Assembly (NCBI GenBank): GCA_963835885.1
Contig: CAWIHF010000033.1
Span: 70,403 to 134,402, forward strand
Length of the DNA stretch: 64,000 bases
Direction: 5' to 3'
Source of the DNA: Roseiarcus sp963835885
Lineage (GTDB): Bacteria; Pseudomonadota; Alphaproteobacteria; Rhizobiales; Beijerinckiaceae
The position numbers and the translations under genes were made by a program. The notes below the pieces were generated by a model, which was not told the DNA's origin, ran no database searches, and saw only the letters and a program-made list of their open reading frames with translations. Positions 7,863-17,367 of the stretch are shown piece by piece. Within the stretch, counting starts at the first letter, position 1. Each line of letters begins with the position of its first letter.

Positions 7863-9252
7863 TCAGACCGGGATGCGAATGGCAGCCCGGAGTCCGCCGA
7901 GAGGACTATCCGACAGGGTAATGTCGCCTCCGTGGGATCGGGCGATATCCCTGGCGATGGCGAGACCCAAGCCGGCTCCGCTTTCGTCCTGATTGCGCGC
8001 TTCGTCCAAGCGATAGAATGGACGGAATACGTCCTCACGATAGGGCGGCGGAATGCCGATTCCGTCGTCGTCGACGACGATGGAGACGAACCGGGGCTCG
8101 CGTTTCGCCATGATCCGTACGTTATCGGCATGGCGTTGGGCGTTGGCGACGAGATTGCCGACGCAGCGCTTCATCGCCACCGGGCGCACCGGAATGGCGA
8201 GATTGCCGTTCGTTTCGAGGGTGACCGCGGCCCCGTGCCGTTGTGCGTCGGCGCGCAGGTCCGCCAGCAAAGCGCCGATGTCGGTCTCGGTCGAACCCTC
8301 GGTCGAGTCGCCACGGGCGAAGGCGAGATATCCCTCGAGCATCCGCCCCATCTCGTCGACGTCCTTTTGCAACAGATCGCTGTCGGCGGAACTGTCCAGC
8401 AAGGCAACCGAAAGCTTGAAGCGGGTCAGGATTGTCCGCAGGTCATGACTGACGCCGTTGAGCATCGCGGTGCGCTGTTCGGTCGCCCGCTCGATTCGGC
8501 GCTTCATCTCAATGAAGGCATGCCCCGCCTGACGGACCTCGCGGGCGCCGTGCGGGCTGAAGTCGGCGTCTCGACCCTTTCCGAAATCCTCGGCCGCGTT
8601 CGCCAGCCTCAGAATCGGCCGAATTCTGGTTGCGCAGGAAAATGATCGCGACCGTCAACAGAACGATCATCGCGCCGAGCATCCACAGGACGAAAATATG
8701 AGCGTTCGCCTCATAGGCGAGCGAGCGGCGCGTCACCAGCCGCAGCACGCGGTCGCCAAGGTCGACTCGAATCTCCATAAGGCCGGAGCGGCCGACCGTG
8801 TCGACCCAAAATGGCTCACGGACATGCGCTTTGATCTCGCTGGGCAGAGTGCGCGTCAGCGGGTCCAGCGCGTCGAAGAAAGACCTCGGCATGGGAGGAG
8901 GCAGCGGACCCGCCGGTAGGAGCGTGGCGTCCATCCGGAACCTCTCCGCAGCGAGATTCGCGAGAAACGCGTTATCGTCGCCCGGCGGAAGTTTCTGGTA
9001 GAGGTCAGTCAGGGCGCCGATGTCTCTGGCCACCGCCTCAGAGAGCCGTCGCGTGACCAGCTCCCAGTGATGTTGCATGAATGCGAAGGTGACCGCGGTC
9101 TGCAACAGCACCATGGGCAAAATGACAATGAGCAGCGAGCGCTTGTAGAGGCCCTTCGGCAGCATTTCCGCAAGACCCCGCGCAACACGCCGCCACAGGT
9201 TGCGGGTGCGGGCGAACAGGCGCAGGGTCGCAAACGGCAGTCGAGAACTCAT
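7863..9252 (-). CDS. EnvZ-type sensor histidine kinase, one frameshift
   Basis: Inner-membrane sensor kinase, partner of the overlapping response regulator. The N-terminal part (9252 to ~8630) has a TM segment at about 37-57, a periplasmic domain of ~120 residues and a second TM ending IIFLRNQ. It then needs one frame change near 8628, where CAGAATTCGG should read as one A fewer, giving IRPILRLANAAEDFGKGRD (HAMP). The C-terminal frame (8507 to 7863) has the phosphoacceptor H-box NGVSHDLRT, an N-box NLVANAQRHADN, and G-boxes DDDGIGIPP and GAGLGLAIARD. All kinase motifs are intact, so the shift is probably a sequencing error at an A-run. Confidence 0.85.
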
Positions 9253-9950
9253 CCGTCAGAGACCAGACGATAGCCGGCTCCCCTTGCCGTTTGTAGATAC
9301 GCAGGATTGGCTGGATCCTGCTCGATTTTGCGTCGCAGCCGGTTTATGAGAACATCGATTGTCCGTTCTTGAGCCGTCCCGCCGGAATCCGACAGCGCCT
9401 CCCGCGAAACGCTCGAGCCTGCGTTGGCGCTTAAAAGCCGGAGTATTTCACGTTCTCTATCAGTTATTTTTATGAGCTCCTCGCCCGCGCGCAGTTCGCC
9501 CCTCTCCAGCGAAAACGTATAAGGTCCGAAGCGCACGAGCGCCGCTCCGGGCTTTCCGATCGGCATCGCCCGAGCACGCCGAAGCACGGAGCCAATTCGC
9601 AACAGAAGTTCGCGAGGCTCAAACGGTTTGGCGAGGTAGTCGTCGACTCCGATTTCGAGACCTCGCACGCGATCATGCGGATCGCCGCGCGCGGTCAACA
9701 TGAGAATCGGGACTTGGGAGCGTGAACGCAGTTCGGTCGCGAAGTCAAAACCGCTCTCTCCCGGCATCATCACGTCGAGCACGATGATGTCGAAGGCCAG
9801 GCCGTCGAGGAAGCCGCGCGCTTCCGCGGCCGTCGCCGCTACGGTGACGCGGTGCTTGTTCTTCACAAGGTAGCTGGACAACAGCTCACGTAGCCGGCGA
9901 TCGTCGTCGACAACCAGCACATGCGCCGCGTCGTCTTCAGGTGCTGTCAA
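9249..9950 (-). CDS. OmpR-family response regulator
   Basis: DNA-binding response regulator. Receiver domain: acidic pocket VVDDDRRLREL, phosphoacceptor Asp in FDIIVLDVMMPGESG, and the conserved Lys in DYLAKPFEPREL. The C-terminal winged helix holds ITDREREILRLL, ERTIDVLINRLRRKIE and TARGAGYRLV. I chose the TTG at 9950 (MTAPEDDAAHVLVVDDD) because GAGGAG lies nine bases upstream; an in-frame ATG at 10007 has no ribosome site. Its stop overlaps the kinase start by four bases, so the two are translationally coupled. The target genes are unknown; it resembles alphaproteobacterial EnvZ/OmpR-like (PetR) pairs. Confidence 0.88.
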   Translation of the reverse strand: MTAPEDDAAHVLVVDDDRRLRELLSSYLVKNKHRVTVAATAAEARGFLDGLAFDIIVLDVMMPGESGFDFATELRSRSQVPILMLTARGDPHDRVRGLEIGVDDYLAKPFEPRELLLRIGSVLRRARAMPIGKPGAALVRFGPYTFSLERGELRAGEELIKITDREREILRLLSANAGSSVSREALSDSGGTAQERTIDVLINRLRRKIEQDPANPAYLQTARGAGYRLVSDG

Positions 9951-10453
9951 ATTCGACGCTCTCCTCAGATCTCGTTGATCACTTCCTCGTCTCCCGGCTG
10001 GGATCATGGCGGTGAGAAACGCGGTTGCCAAGTGGGGACCGAGCCCTCCATGAGCCCTCCAACCGATCCCACGCGGAAGCAAACCGACCAGCTTGGACCT
10101 CCGCGAGCCCCATCGCCAGACGCTCGCCTTCAGGGCCGAAAAAAAGCCGACTGCGTCTGCGATCCAGCGTTCCCGCGCGATATTTGGCGAAGTTTTTATC
10201 GACCAGTCCACAGAGTATGCGATTGAGACTTTGTCCTGGCTTCCTGCTGACAAGGCGAAGTATCGGGGGATATAACTGACCAAATCAATATGTTTTTGTG
10301 ACGAAGTCACGATAGGCGAGCTACGTTAGCTCGGTGTATTTATACATCAGATCAACGGTTTAGTATCTAAGATTTTCGAGGAACATCCGGATACCAATTA
10401 GGTCAATTAGGCATCTGCAGACACCTCCTCAGCGCGGGAGAGCGACGGCGGTC
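9951..10453. other. Intergenic region with two adjacent hairpins
   Basis: About 500 bases between uvrD and the response-regulator gene, both on the minus strand. I see no convincing gene. The section 10270-10440 is distinctly AT-richer than its surroundings. It contains two perfect inverted repeats, GTGACgaaGTCAC (10298-10310) and CGAGCTAcgtTAGCTCG (10317-10333). Neither is followed by a U-tract, so they may be operators or a weak end structure for uvrD rather than classical terminators. Confidence 0.4.
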
Positions 10454-12811
10454 CTAGCGCCGGGCTGTGACGAAGCTTTCCATTACAAGCTTTCGGCCGG
10501 CGCTGTCGAAGTCGACGGTCACTTTCTGGCCGTCTACGCTGACGACGCTGCCCGATCCAAATTTTTGATGGAACACCCGAGCACCCACGGGCAAATTGGA
10601 AGAAGTCCGGTCTGACGAGGTTAGAGTGATTGTTTGTTCCCGCGCTGAACCGCCCTGTGCTTTGCCGGATTTATGGTCGCTTCGCGTATTCTGGACGGCT
10701 CTGCGCCAGCCCGGCGTATCGTAGCGGGAACCGGACGCGCCGGAGAACGCGTCGAAACGGGAGCCTCCGAAGTCGCCATAGCCTGAGGCGGCGGCAACGT
10801 CCTCGAATTCAACATGCTCTGCAGGAAGTTCCCCGATGAACCTCGATGGCAGAGACGTTTGCCAAAGACCCCGGATGCGCCTGTTCGCCGCATAGTAGAT
10901 TTTCGCCTCGCGTCGCGCCCGTGTCAGTCCCACGTAGGCGAGCCTCCTTTCTTCCTCCAGCCCCGCCCGGCCATTATCTTCAAGCGATCGCTGATGCGGA
11001 AACAGCCCCTCCTCCCATCCGGGCAGGAAGACGATTTCGAATTCAAGACCTTTCGCCCCGTGCAAGGTAATCACGGAGACGCGCGCGCCTTGCTGGGGTC
11101 CCTCGACGTCCATCACGAGCGATACGTGCTCGAGGAAGGAAGTGAGGTCGGGGAACTCACCCATCGAGCGGACGAGTTCCTTGAGATTGTCGAGGCGGCC
11201 GGCTGCGTCCGGCGTCCGCTCCGCCTTCCACATGTCGACATAGCCGCTTTCCTCGAGAACCTGTTGCGCCAACTCTTCATGCGGGATTTCGGCAGCGCGA
11301 ATCGTCCAGCGATCGAATTGCGCCACAAGGTCGCGCAGAATCTGGCGCTGACGAGCTTTCAGCTCTTCCGTCTCCACCAGCACTTTCGCCGCGCGCATGA
11401 GGGAGATGCCGGCCCGGCGCCTGTATTCGTGCAGGGTGGACAGAGTGGCTTCGCCAAGTCCGCGCTTGGGTCTATTGTAGATGCGTTCGAACGCCAGATC
11501 GTCGTCGGGCTGAGTAATGCAGCGTAGATAGGCGAGCGCGTCGCGGATTTCGGTCCGCTCGTAGAAGCGGGGCCCTCCGATCACCTTGTAGGGCAGGCCG
11601 AGAGCGATAAAGCGCTCCTCGAATTCGCGCATCTGGAAGGAGGCGCGCACGAGGATTGCGATATCGTCGAGCGAGACGCCGGCCCTTTGCGCCGACTCGA
11701 TCGACTCGCCGATGACACGGGCCTCCTCCTGGCTGTCCCAGACCCCGATCACGGTTGGACGCTCGCCCAACGGGGCGTCGGTGAACAGCGTCTTTCCCAA
11801 CCGGCTTTGATTGTGGGCGATGAGTCCGGAGGCGACCGCGAGGATGTGTCCGCCGGAGCGGTAGTTGCGCTCGAGGCGAATGACCTTCGCCCCAGGGAAG
11901 TCCGTCTCGAACCGCAATATGTTGTGCACGTCGGCCCCACGCCAGCCGTAAATCGATTGGTCGTCGTCGCCGACGCAGCAGAGATTGCCGTTGGCCTGAG
12001 CGAGAAGGCGTAGCCAGAGATATTGGACGACGTTCGTATCCTGGTACTCGTCGACATGAATGTAGCGGAATCTGCGCTGGAAGCTTGCGAGGATGTCGCC
12101 TTGCTCGCGGAACAACCGCAGAGATTCGAGCAACAGGCCACCGAAGTCGACGGCGTTCAACGCCTTGAGACGCGCCTCATAGGCGCCGTACAGCGCGGCT
12201 CCCCTGTCACCTGCGAAAGAAGCGGACTCGTTCGCCGGCACGTGCCTCGGATCGAGCCCCCGATTTTTCCAGCCGTCGATCATGCTCGCCAGCGACCGCG
12301 CTGGCCAGCGCGTGTCGTCGAGATTTTCCGCCTGCAATATCTGTTTGACCAATCTGAGCTGATCGTCCGAGTCCAGGATGGTGAAGCTTGGACGGAGGCC
12401 GACGAGTTCGGCATGCATCCGGAGGATCTTCACAGAGACCGAATGAAAGGTGCCGAGCCATGGCATTCCTTCCGCCAGTCCAGTGAAGAGGCTGACGCGC
12501 TCGCGCATCTCCCGCGCCGCCTTGTTGGTGAAGGTGACCGCGAGTATTTCGTGTGCGCGCGCCCGAGCTGATGCGATCAGATGGGCGATGCGCGAGGTCA
12601 GAACGCGCGTCTTGCCGACCCCGGCGCCGGCAAGCACGAGAACCGGCCCCTCCAACGCTTCGACGGCGCTGAGCTGCTCATTGTTGAGGCCCTCGAGATA
12701 GGCTGGAACGTTTAGGGAACCGCCGCGGCGCCCACGCGCGTTCGCCGGCGCCGGCGGCGGAAAATCCTCGAGCCGCTTGTCCCCAGATCGTTGCACCATG
12801 GAGCGAATCAT
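10454..12811 (-). CDS. uvrD: ATP-dependent DNA helicase UvrD/PcrA
   Basis: Superfamily-1A 3'-5' helicase for nucleotide-excision and mismatch repair. All helicase motifs are present in order: Walker A AGAGVGKTRVL, TFTNKAAREM, Walker B VDEYQDTN, GDDDQSIYGWRGAD, LERNYRS, ITLHGAKGLEFEIVFLPG and VGLTRARR. The C-terminal ~55 residues (GARVFHQKFGSGSVVSVDG) form the PcrA-type Tudor-like domain. I prefer ATG 12811; the frame is open to 12871 but that extension (RRRSQSGRQSQ) looks non-coding, and ATG 12799 is also possible. Full length for the family, no frameshift. Confidence 0.95.
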   Translation of the reverse strand: MIRSMVQRSGDKRLEDFPPPAPANARGRRGGSLNVPAYLEGLNNEQLSAVEALEGPVLVLAGAGVGKTRVLTSRIAHLIASARARAHEILAVTFTNKAAREMRERVSLFTGLAEGMPWLGTFHSVSVKILRMHAELVGLRPSFTILDSDDQLRLVKQILQAENLDDTRWPARSLASMIDGWKNRGLDPRHVPANESASFAGDRGAALYGAYEARLKALNAVDFGGLLLESLRLFREQGDILASFQRRFRYIHVDEYQDTNVVQYLWLRLLAQANGNLCCVGDDDQSIYGWRGADVHNILRFETDFPGAKVIRLERNYRSGGHILAVASGLIAHNQSRLGKTLFTDAPLGERPTVIGVWDSQEEARVIGESIESAQRAGVSLDDIAILVRASFQMREFEERFIALGLPYKVIGGPRFYERTEIRDALAYLRCITQPDDDLAFERIYNRPKRGLGEATLSTLHEYRRRAGISLMRAAKVLVETEELKARQRQILRDLVAQFDRWTIRAAEIPHEELAQQVLEESGYVDMWKAERTPDAAGRLDNLKELVRSMGEFPDLTSFLEHVSLVMDVEGPQQGARVSVITLHGAKGLEFEIVFLPGWEEGLFPHQRSLEDNGRAGLEEERRLAYVGLTRARREAKIYYAANRRIRGLWQTSLPSRFIGELPAEHVEFEDVAAASGYGDFGGSRFDAFSGASGSRYDTPGWRRAVQNTRSDHKSGKAQGGSAREQTITLTSSDRTSSNLPVGARVFHQKFGSGSVVSVDGQKVTVDFDSAGRKLVMESFVTARR

Positions 12812-12893
12812 GCGCCTGCAGCCTGACTGGCGCAATTGGCTTTGTCGACCGCTTTGCGATCGACGGCGCAACCCGCCGGGAACGGCAATGAGG

Positions 12894-13691
12894 CTATCTC
12901 GGCGGCTCGGCTTCCATCATCGTCTCGATCGGCCCCTGACCTCCGGTCATCGTCAGCCGTAAAGCGACTGGCAGACCGGCGTCCTTCGGCTTTTCAAGCA
13001 GCGTCAACTTGAAGCAGTCGCGGGTCGCATCTGTCGACGTCGGCTTGACGGCGATCCTCCAGCCTTCCGGGGTCTCGACGAAGAGATCGCGTGACGTTCC
13101 CGCCTGATGCGCCGCACAAAGCTGCCAGGCGTCGACGCCGTTAGGCGAAAGATCGCCGAATTCCTTGGCAGGAACGGGGTGCGGCGTCGCAGCGAGGGTC
13201 GCCTCGACAAGGCTCGCATAAGGTGAGGCCGCGCCCGACAGGGTCAACCTGAGACGCGCTTGCGCCGGCAGGCAGACCTTTTCGCAAACCGCATAATTGG
13301 CGTGAACGGCAAGAGTCACGGGCTTTGCGGGATCGCGACGCTCGATCCGAAGCGGCAGAAGGACGCGACTTTCATAGCCGAATGCCTCGCTGCCATCGGA
13401 TTCGGTGATTCGTTGTGGGGCGGGGAAGATCGGCTCGACCCGGGCGACGTTCTCCGAGCCGGAGAAGTCGAAGGACGGCGGTACGCCAGCATCGCCGGGA
13501 TCGCGCCAATATGTGATCGCCCCCGGCGCGAGCCGGATCTCAAAGCCGGCCAGACCCTCGTCCGCCGCGATGAGGCGCGCTTGCGATTTGGCGCTCGCCG
13601 CCCATTCGGTCGAGAATTCGTCGGCCAAGCAAGCTGAGGCCGTCAGCACGCCGAATGCGATAACGGAAAACTGGATCGTCCGCCTGACCAT
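12894..13691 (-). CDS. DsbD-like N-terminal (alpha) domain periplasmic protein
   Basis: A 265-residue exported protein that resembles the periplasmic electron-accepting domain of the disulfide reductase DsbD (PF11412-like), without the transmembrane or C-terminal thioredoxin parts. The signal peptide ends near VLTASACLADEF. Diagnostic features are TYWRDPGDAGVPPSFDFSGS at about 60-80 and NYAVCEKVCLPAQ near 130, whose two cysteines (CxxxC) match the DsbD active pair. Stand-alone versions are common in Hyphomicrobiales; the partner that reduces it is not in the window. Divergent from yqgE. Confidence 0.85.
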   Translation of the reverse strand: MVRRTIQFSVIAFGVLTASACLADEFSTEWAASAKSQARLIAADEGLAGFEIRLAPGAITYWRDPGDAGVPPSFDFSGSENVARVEPIFPAPQRITESDGSEAFGYESRVLLPLRIERRDPAKPVTLAVHANYAVCEKVCLPAQARLRLTLSGAASPYASLVEATLAATPHPVPAKEFGDLSPNGVDAWQLCAAHQAGTSRDLFVETPEGWRIAVKPTSTDATRDCFKLTLLEKPKDAGLPVALRLTMTGGQGPIETMMEAEPPR

Positions 13692-13807
13692 GCCTAACCC
13701 TTGTCCGCATCCGGCCCACCTGGGGTCATCTTCCCTCTGTATACGCCGACCCGGAATTCGACTAACATCGAAAAACGATCATGCCGGGCTCGGCCCCGGA
13801 GGCAAAC

Positions 13808-14404
13808 ATGAGACGGGCAGATCCTGCGCCCTCAACCAGTCTGGAAGGCCAGTTCCTCATCGCAATGCCGTCGTTGCGCGGCGGCCCGTTCGCGCACTCG
13901 GTCGTCTATCTTTGCGCCCATCGCGAAGACGGGGCGATGGGATTGATCATCAACCAGCGGGCCGATGAAATCGATTTCGGCCAGCTGCTGGTGCAGCTCG
14001 GCATTGTTCCCGGCGAACAGGCAATCCGGGTTCCAGCGGAAACTATCCGGGTGGTTCGCGGCGGACCGGTCGAGACCGGGCGTGGCTTCGTACTTCATTC
14101 TCCCGACTACGGATCGACGGATTCGACGGTCAAAATCACGGACGGCGTCTGTCTGACGGCGACCGTCGACATCCTTCGCGCTATCGCTGGCGGAACGGGT
14201 CCAGCTCAAGCGGTGCTGGCTCTCGGCTACGCGGGATGGAGTTCCGGTCAGCTGGAAAGCGAGATCCTCGCCAACGGCTGGCTGACCTGCCCGGCCGATT
14301 CGGCCCTGATCTTTGATGCGGACGACGCTCACAAATACGATCGGGCCCTGAAGAAGCTCGGTATCCGCCTCGGAATGCTCTCGACCGATGCGGGTCACGC
14401 TTAA
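13808..14404 (+). CDS. YqgE/AlgH family protein
   Basis: Cytoplasmic UPF0301/DUF179 protein of unknown biochemical function. Family landmarks: LEGQFLIAMPSL near the start, SVVYLCAHREDGAMGLIINQ, RGGPVETGRGFVLHSPDY and LGYAGWSSGQLESEILANGWL. The ATG at 13808 is preceded by GGAGGC at suitable distance, so I chose it over the upstream in-frame codon at 13781. It is convergent with recF: the two stop codons overlap in TTAA at 14401-14404. 198 residues, intact. Confidence 0.93.
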   Translation: MRRADPAPSTSLEGQFLIAMPSLRGGPFAHSVVYLCAHREDGAMGLIINQRADEIDFGQLLVQLGIVPGEQAIRVPAETIRVVRGGPVETGRGFVLHSPDYGSTDSTVKITDGVCLTATVDILRAIAGGTGPAQAVLALGYAGWSSGQLESEILANGWLTCPADSALIFDADDAHKYDRALKKLGIRLGMLSTDAGHA

Positions 14405-15601
14405 GCCGACCTGCTCTCGAGTTTCGACAGGCCCGCGGTTCCCGCCGAAACCACGAACGTCTGCGCGCGTCCCTCGAGATCGGCAAGAGCCATGGAGTCC
14501 GCGCCGGCGACGAACACTTGTCCGCCCAGACGTTCCAAGGAGTTCGAACAGCGCCGCCCGGCGGCGCTGATCGAAATGGGCCGCAATCTCATCCAGGAGC
14601 GCGATCGGGACGATGCCAGACGTGTCAGCGACGAGCCGCGCATGCGCGAGCACGAGTCCGATGAGCAAAGCCTTCTGCTCTCCGGTCGAGGCGATCGACG
14701 CTGGCGCATCCTTCGGACCGTGCCAGACCGCCAGATCGCAGACATGGGGACCGATCGTCGTTCGTCCGGCTGCTGCGTCTCGGCCGCGATTGTCCCGCAA
14801 AATCCCGCGATAGCGGTCTTCGGCTTTGATCGCGGGTTCGCCGGCGGCAAGCGCCTCGAACTCCCCTTCGAACGCGAGCCGCGCCCAGGGAAATGGCGAG
14901 GCGTCGTCCCGATCGGCCGCAATCAGCGCTTCGAGCCGGCTCAGGCATTCGTGTCGCGCCGACGCGACTGCGACGCCGAGTTCCGCCACCTCGCGTTCGA
15001 TCGAATCGAGCCAGGTGGCGTTGCGCCGGCCCCCTTCGAGCAGGCGATTGCGCCCCCGTAGCGCCCGCTCGAATTGCCTGACCCGCGAACCGTGGCTGGG
15101 GTCGATGGCGAGAACGAATTGGTCGAGGAAGCGGCGCCGATCGCTCGCCGGACCGGAAAAAAGCGAATCCATCGCGGGCGTCAGCCAGACGACGCGCACA
15201 TGATCGCTAAAGGCCCGCGATGAAGAAACCGGAGTGCGATCGATGCGGTTCGTCCGCGTCTCGTCGCCATCCGCCTGGGCCCAGCCCGAGCCGAGCTGAT
15301 GGCGTCCGCCGTCCTCTTCAACCTCAATCGACAGCGAAAAGCCGCCGGCGCCGTCGTTCCTTGCGCATTGCGCGAATTGCGCCCGGCGCAACCCGCGGCC
15401 AGGCGAAAGCAGCGATATGGCCTCAAGAAGATTGGTCTTGCCGGCGCCATTCTCGCCGCTGAGGACGACAAGGCGGCGGTCAACCGCCATATCGAGCGTC
15501 GCGTAGGAGCGAAAATCCCGCAATATAATGCGGCGCACCTGGGGGCGACGCCGCACGGAGCCTATGTCGTCGGGGCTGGCCATGGATATGGCATTTGCCA
15601 T
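14401..15601 (-). CDS. recF: DNA replication/repair protein RecF, one frameshift
   Basis: SMC-like ATPase that loads RecA at gaps with RecOR. The N-terminal frame has IILRDFRSYATLDM, Walker A GENGAGKTNLLEAISLLSPGRGLR, LTPAMDSLFSGPASDRRRFLDQ and the signature/Walker B part ASTGEQKALLIGLVLAHA followed by IALLDEIAAHFD. Near 14530 the frame must shift by one base (ACGTCTGGGCGG, one base extra) to give the normal ending GGQVFVAGADS ... LEGRAQTFVV, stopping at 14401. Everything needed is present, so the shift is probably a sequence error. recF usually sits beside dnaN; here its upstream neighbour is an aroE remnant instead. Confidence 0.88.
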
Positions 15602-15910
15602 GTCAGGCGCGGGCGCGAAAGCGGAACGGCGGCTTCATGACGCCTCCAGACGTCCGAATGGCCGCCGCAGGCCTCGGCCTGGTCGCGGATTGGATCTTGG
15701 AGAAGCTCTCCCTGCGCCGCCTACCCTTGCCATCATGAGGCGCACCGTAGCCCAGGCTCCAATCGACGGTTTTGTGCCGCGGCGCGGGGCGGATTGCTTT
15801 GCGGCGCCAAGATTCATGTGGAAAGTCTTCTTGCAACTGCGCACGAGTGCGTGCAGCGGTGGCGGCACATTTGGAATCATCGATTATATTACGCGCCGGC
15901 GGCGACGGCA
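15602..15910. other. Intergenic stretch without recognisable genes
   Basis: Between recF (minus) and the aroE remnant (plus). Several open frames exist but none resembles a known protein. Two inexact GC-rich repeats (CCTCCAGACGTCCGAATGG and GGCCGCCGCAGGCC, 15642-15673) lie near the recF start. This is where the body of aroE would normally be, so a deletion or rearrangement end point should lie here. Confidence 0.4.
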
Positions 15911-16048
15911 TGGAAAGGACTCGAAATGCTGCTGCACCAAGCGATACTGACCTTTCAGCAATCGTTCGGCCGTCGCCTCGAGGTCAAACCGGCTCTGCGC
16001 GGGCTGATCGAGGCGGACATACTGGCGGCGCGAGAGGGGAGCCGGTGA
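15911..16048 (+). pseudogene. aroE: C-terminal remnant of shikimate dehydrogenase AroE
   Basis: The frame ending at 16048 reads WKGLEMLLHQAILTFQQSFG then RRLEVKPALRGLIEADI. This matches the final helix of AroE, normally DGLGMLLHQAxPxFExWFG. No upstream NADP-binding or shikimate-binding part is present in the preceding 300 bases. Its stop overlaps the coaE GTG start as GTGA, exactly the translational coupling expected of an intact aroE-coaE pair, so this is the original 3' end of aroE with the 5' part lost. An intact copy must exist elsewhere unless the strain needs aromatic supplements or the assembly is broken here. Confidence 0.65.
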
Positions 16049-16671
16049 TCGTCGTCGGCTTGACGGGTTCGATAGCAATGGGGAAATCGACCGTCGCTTC
16101 TATGTTCGCTGAATTCGGCGCACCAGTGTTCGACGCTGATGCGGCGGTGCGAGATTTCTATAACGGCGATGGAGCAAAGGCGGTTGAGGACGTCTTTCCA
16201 GGCGTGCTTGTCGAAGGTCGAGTGGATCGCGAGCGGCTTTCGAACTTCGTGCTTCACGACACCGAGGCGCTAAATCGCCTCGAAAGTCTTGTGCATCCTG
16301 TTGTCGCCGCAGCTCGTTCTCGATTTGTGAACCAGGCTGCCTCCGAGGGGCGACGACTTATCGTCGTCGATGTGCCTTTGCTGCTTGAGGCGGGAGGACA
16401 GGCAGCCGTCGACATCATCGTCGTTGTTAGCGCGGCGGAGTCGATCCAACGCGCACGGGCTTTGGCTCGTAACGGCATGTCCGAAGAGAAACTCAATTTA
16501 GTCCTCTTAAGGCAGATGGATGATTTCGAGAAACGACGCCGTAGCCACTTTGTCATTGACACGAGCGGAAGCCACGACAAGACGCGGGCTCAAGTGGGCC
16601 AATTCATGAGGTGCACCGCCGGACTGAACGGACGCAAGGACCATCATGCGCGAAATCGTATTGGACACTGA
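16045..16671 (+). CDS. coaE: Dephospho-CoA kinase
   Basis: Last step of coenzyme A synthesis: phosphorylates the 3'-hydroxyl of dephospho-CoA. Starts at GTG 16045 with GAGGGGAG five bases before it: VIVVGLTGSIAMGKSTVASMF, the P-loop of CoaE. Further hallmarks: FDADAAVRDFY, ERLSNFVLHD, LESLVHPVVAAAR, IVVDVPLLLEAG, and RQMDDFEKRRRSHFVIDTSG. Reading frame intact, about 208 residues. Its end overlaps dnaQ by 26 bases. The coaE-dnaQ pair is typical of alphaproteobacteria, and its base composition is visibly less GC-rich than the neighbourhood. Confidence 0.93.
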   Translation: MIVVGLTGSIAMGKSTVASMFAEFGAPVFDADAAVRDFYNGDGAKAVEDVFPGVLVEGRVDRERLSNFVLHDTEALNRLESLVHPVVAAARSRFVNQAASEGRRLIVVDVPLLLEAGGQAAVDIIVVVSAAESIQRARALARNGMSEEKLNLVLLRQMDDFEKRRRSHFVIDTSGSHDKTRAQVGQFMRCTAGLNGRKDHHARNRIGH

Positions 16672-17359
16672 GACTACGGGAGTTAACCCCTCCGAGGGGC
16701 ATCGTGTACTTGAGATAGGCGCGGTGGAAATTGTGAATCAGGTCCTGACCGGAAGGGTATTCCATCAACTCATTGATCCCGAACGTGACGTTCCCGACGA
16801 TGCAGTTCGAATACACGGCCATACCGCAGCTGCTCTCAAGGGCAAGCCGACATTTGCCAATGTCGTCGATGATTTTCTCTCCTTCATCGGAGAGGCGCCG
16901 TTGGTCATCCACAACGCAGAATTCGACGTTCGCTTTGTGAACGCAGAACTTGCGAGGCTTGGACGAAATCAAATTGAAATGGACCGCGTTGTCGATACTC
17001 TAACGCTCGCTCGTAGAAAGCATCCCGGAGCGCCGAACAGTCTCGATGCGCTCTGCGATCGCTATCGCATCGATCGGTCGCGACGAGTGAAGCATGGCGC
17101 GCTGCTTGATGCGGAAATTTTAGTTGAAATCTACTGCGAATTGACTGGCGGCCATCAGCGTTCGCTATCCCTTGACGGATCGCGCGAGAGCTCTCGGACA
17201 ACGATCCGGATCGCGGCTCCCCAACCGGTCGGACCGCGGGGACCGCGGAGCCGCCTCATCGATGCGGACGAGGCGTCCGCACACATGGCTCATGTCCAAA
17301 CGCTCGGCGACGCGGCGGTCTGGCTTTGCTATCCGCCTCAACCGACTCGAAGTCCTTGA
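16646..17359 (+). CDS. dnaQ: DNA polymerase III epsilon subunit (3'-5' exonuclease)
   Basis: Proofreading exonuclease of the replicative polymerase. ExoI motif REIVLDTETTGVNPSEGHRVLEIGAVE holds the catalytic D and E; ExoII HNAEFDVRFVNAEL holds the third acid; ExoIII appears as RVKHGALLDAEIL with the catalytic His and Asp. The C-terminal tail ends HMAHVQTLGDAAVW, the segment that binds the polymerase alpha subunit in this group. 237 residues. Follows coaE with overlap and is convergent with secB, the order usual in Hyphomicrobiales. Confidence 0.95.
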   Translation: MREIVLDTETTGVNPSEGHRVLEIGAVEIVNQVLTGRVFHQLIDPERDVPDDAVRIHGHTAAALKGKPTFANVVDDFLSFIGEAPLVIHNAEFDVRFVNAELARLGRNQIEMDRVVDTLTLARRKHPGAPNSLDALCDRYRIDRSRRVKHGALLDAEILVEIYCELTGGHQRSLSLDGSRESSRTTIRIAAPQPVGPRGPRSRLIDADEASAHMAHVQTLGDAAVWLCYPPQPTRSP

Positions 17360-17367
17360 GCGGTCGA

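Noticed and set aside
13832..14400. Extension of the recF frame through yqgE (589-codon version)
   Set aside because: The natural RecF ending is present in another frame and stops at 14401. The extension is antisense to yqgE.
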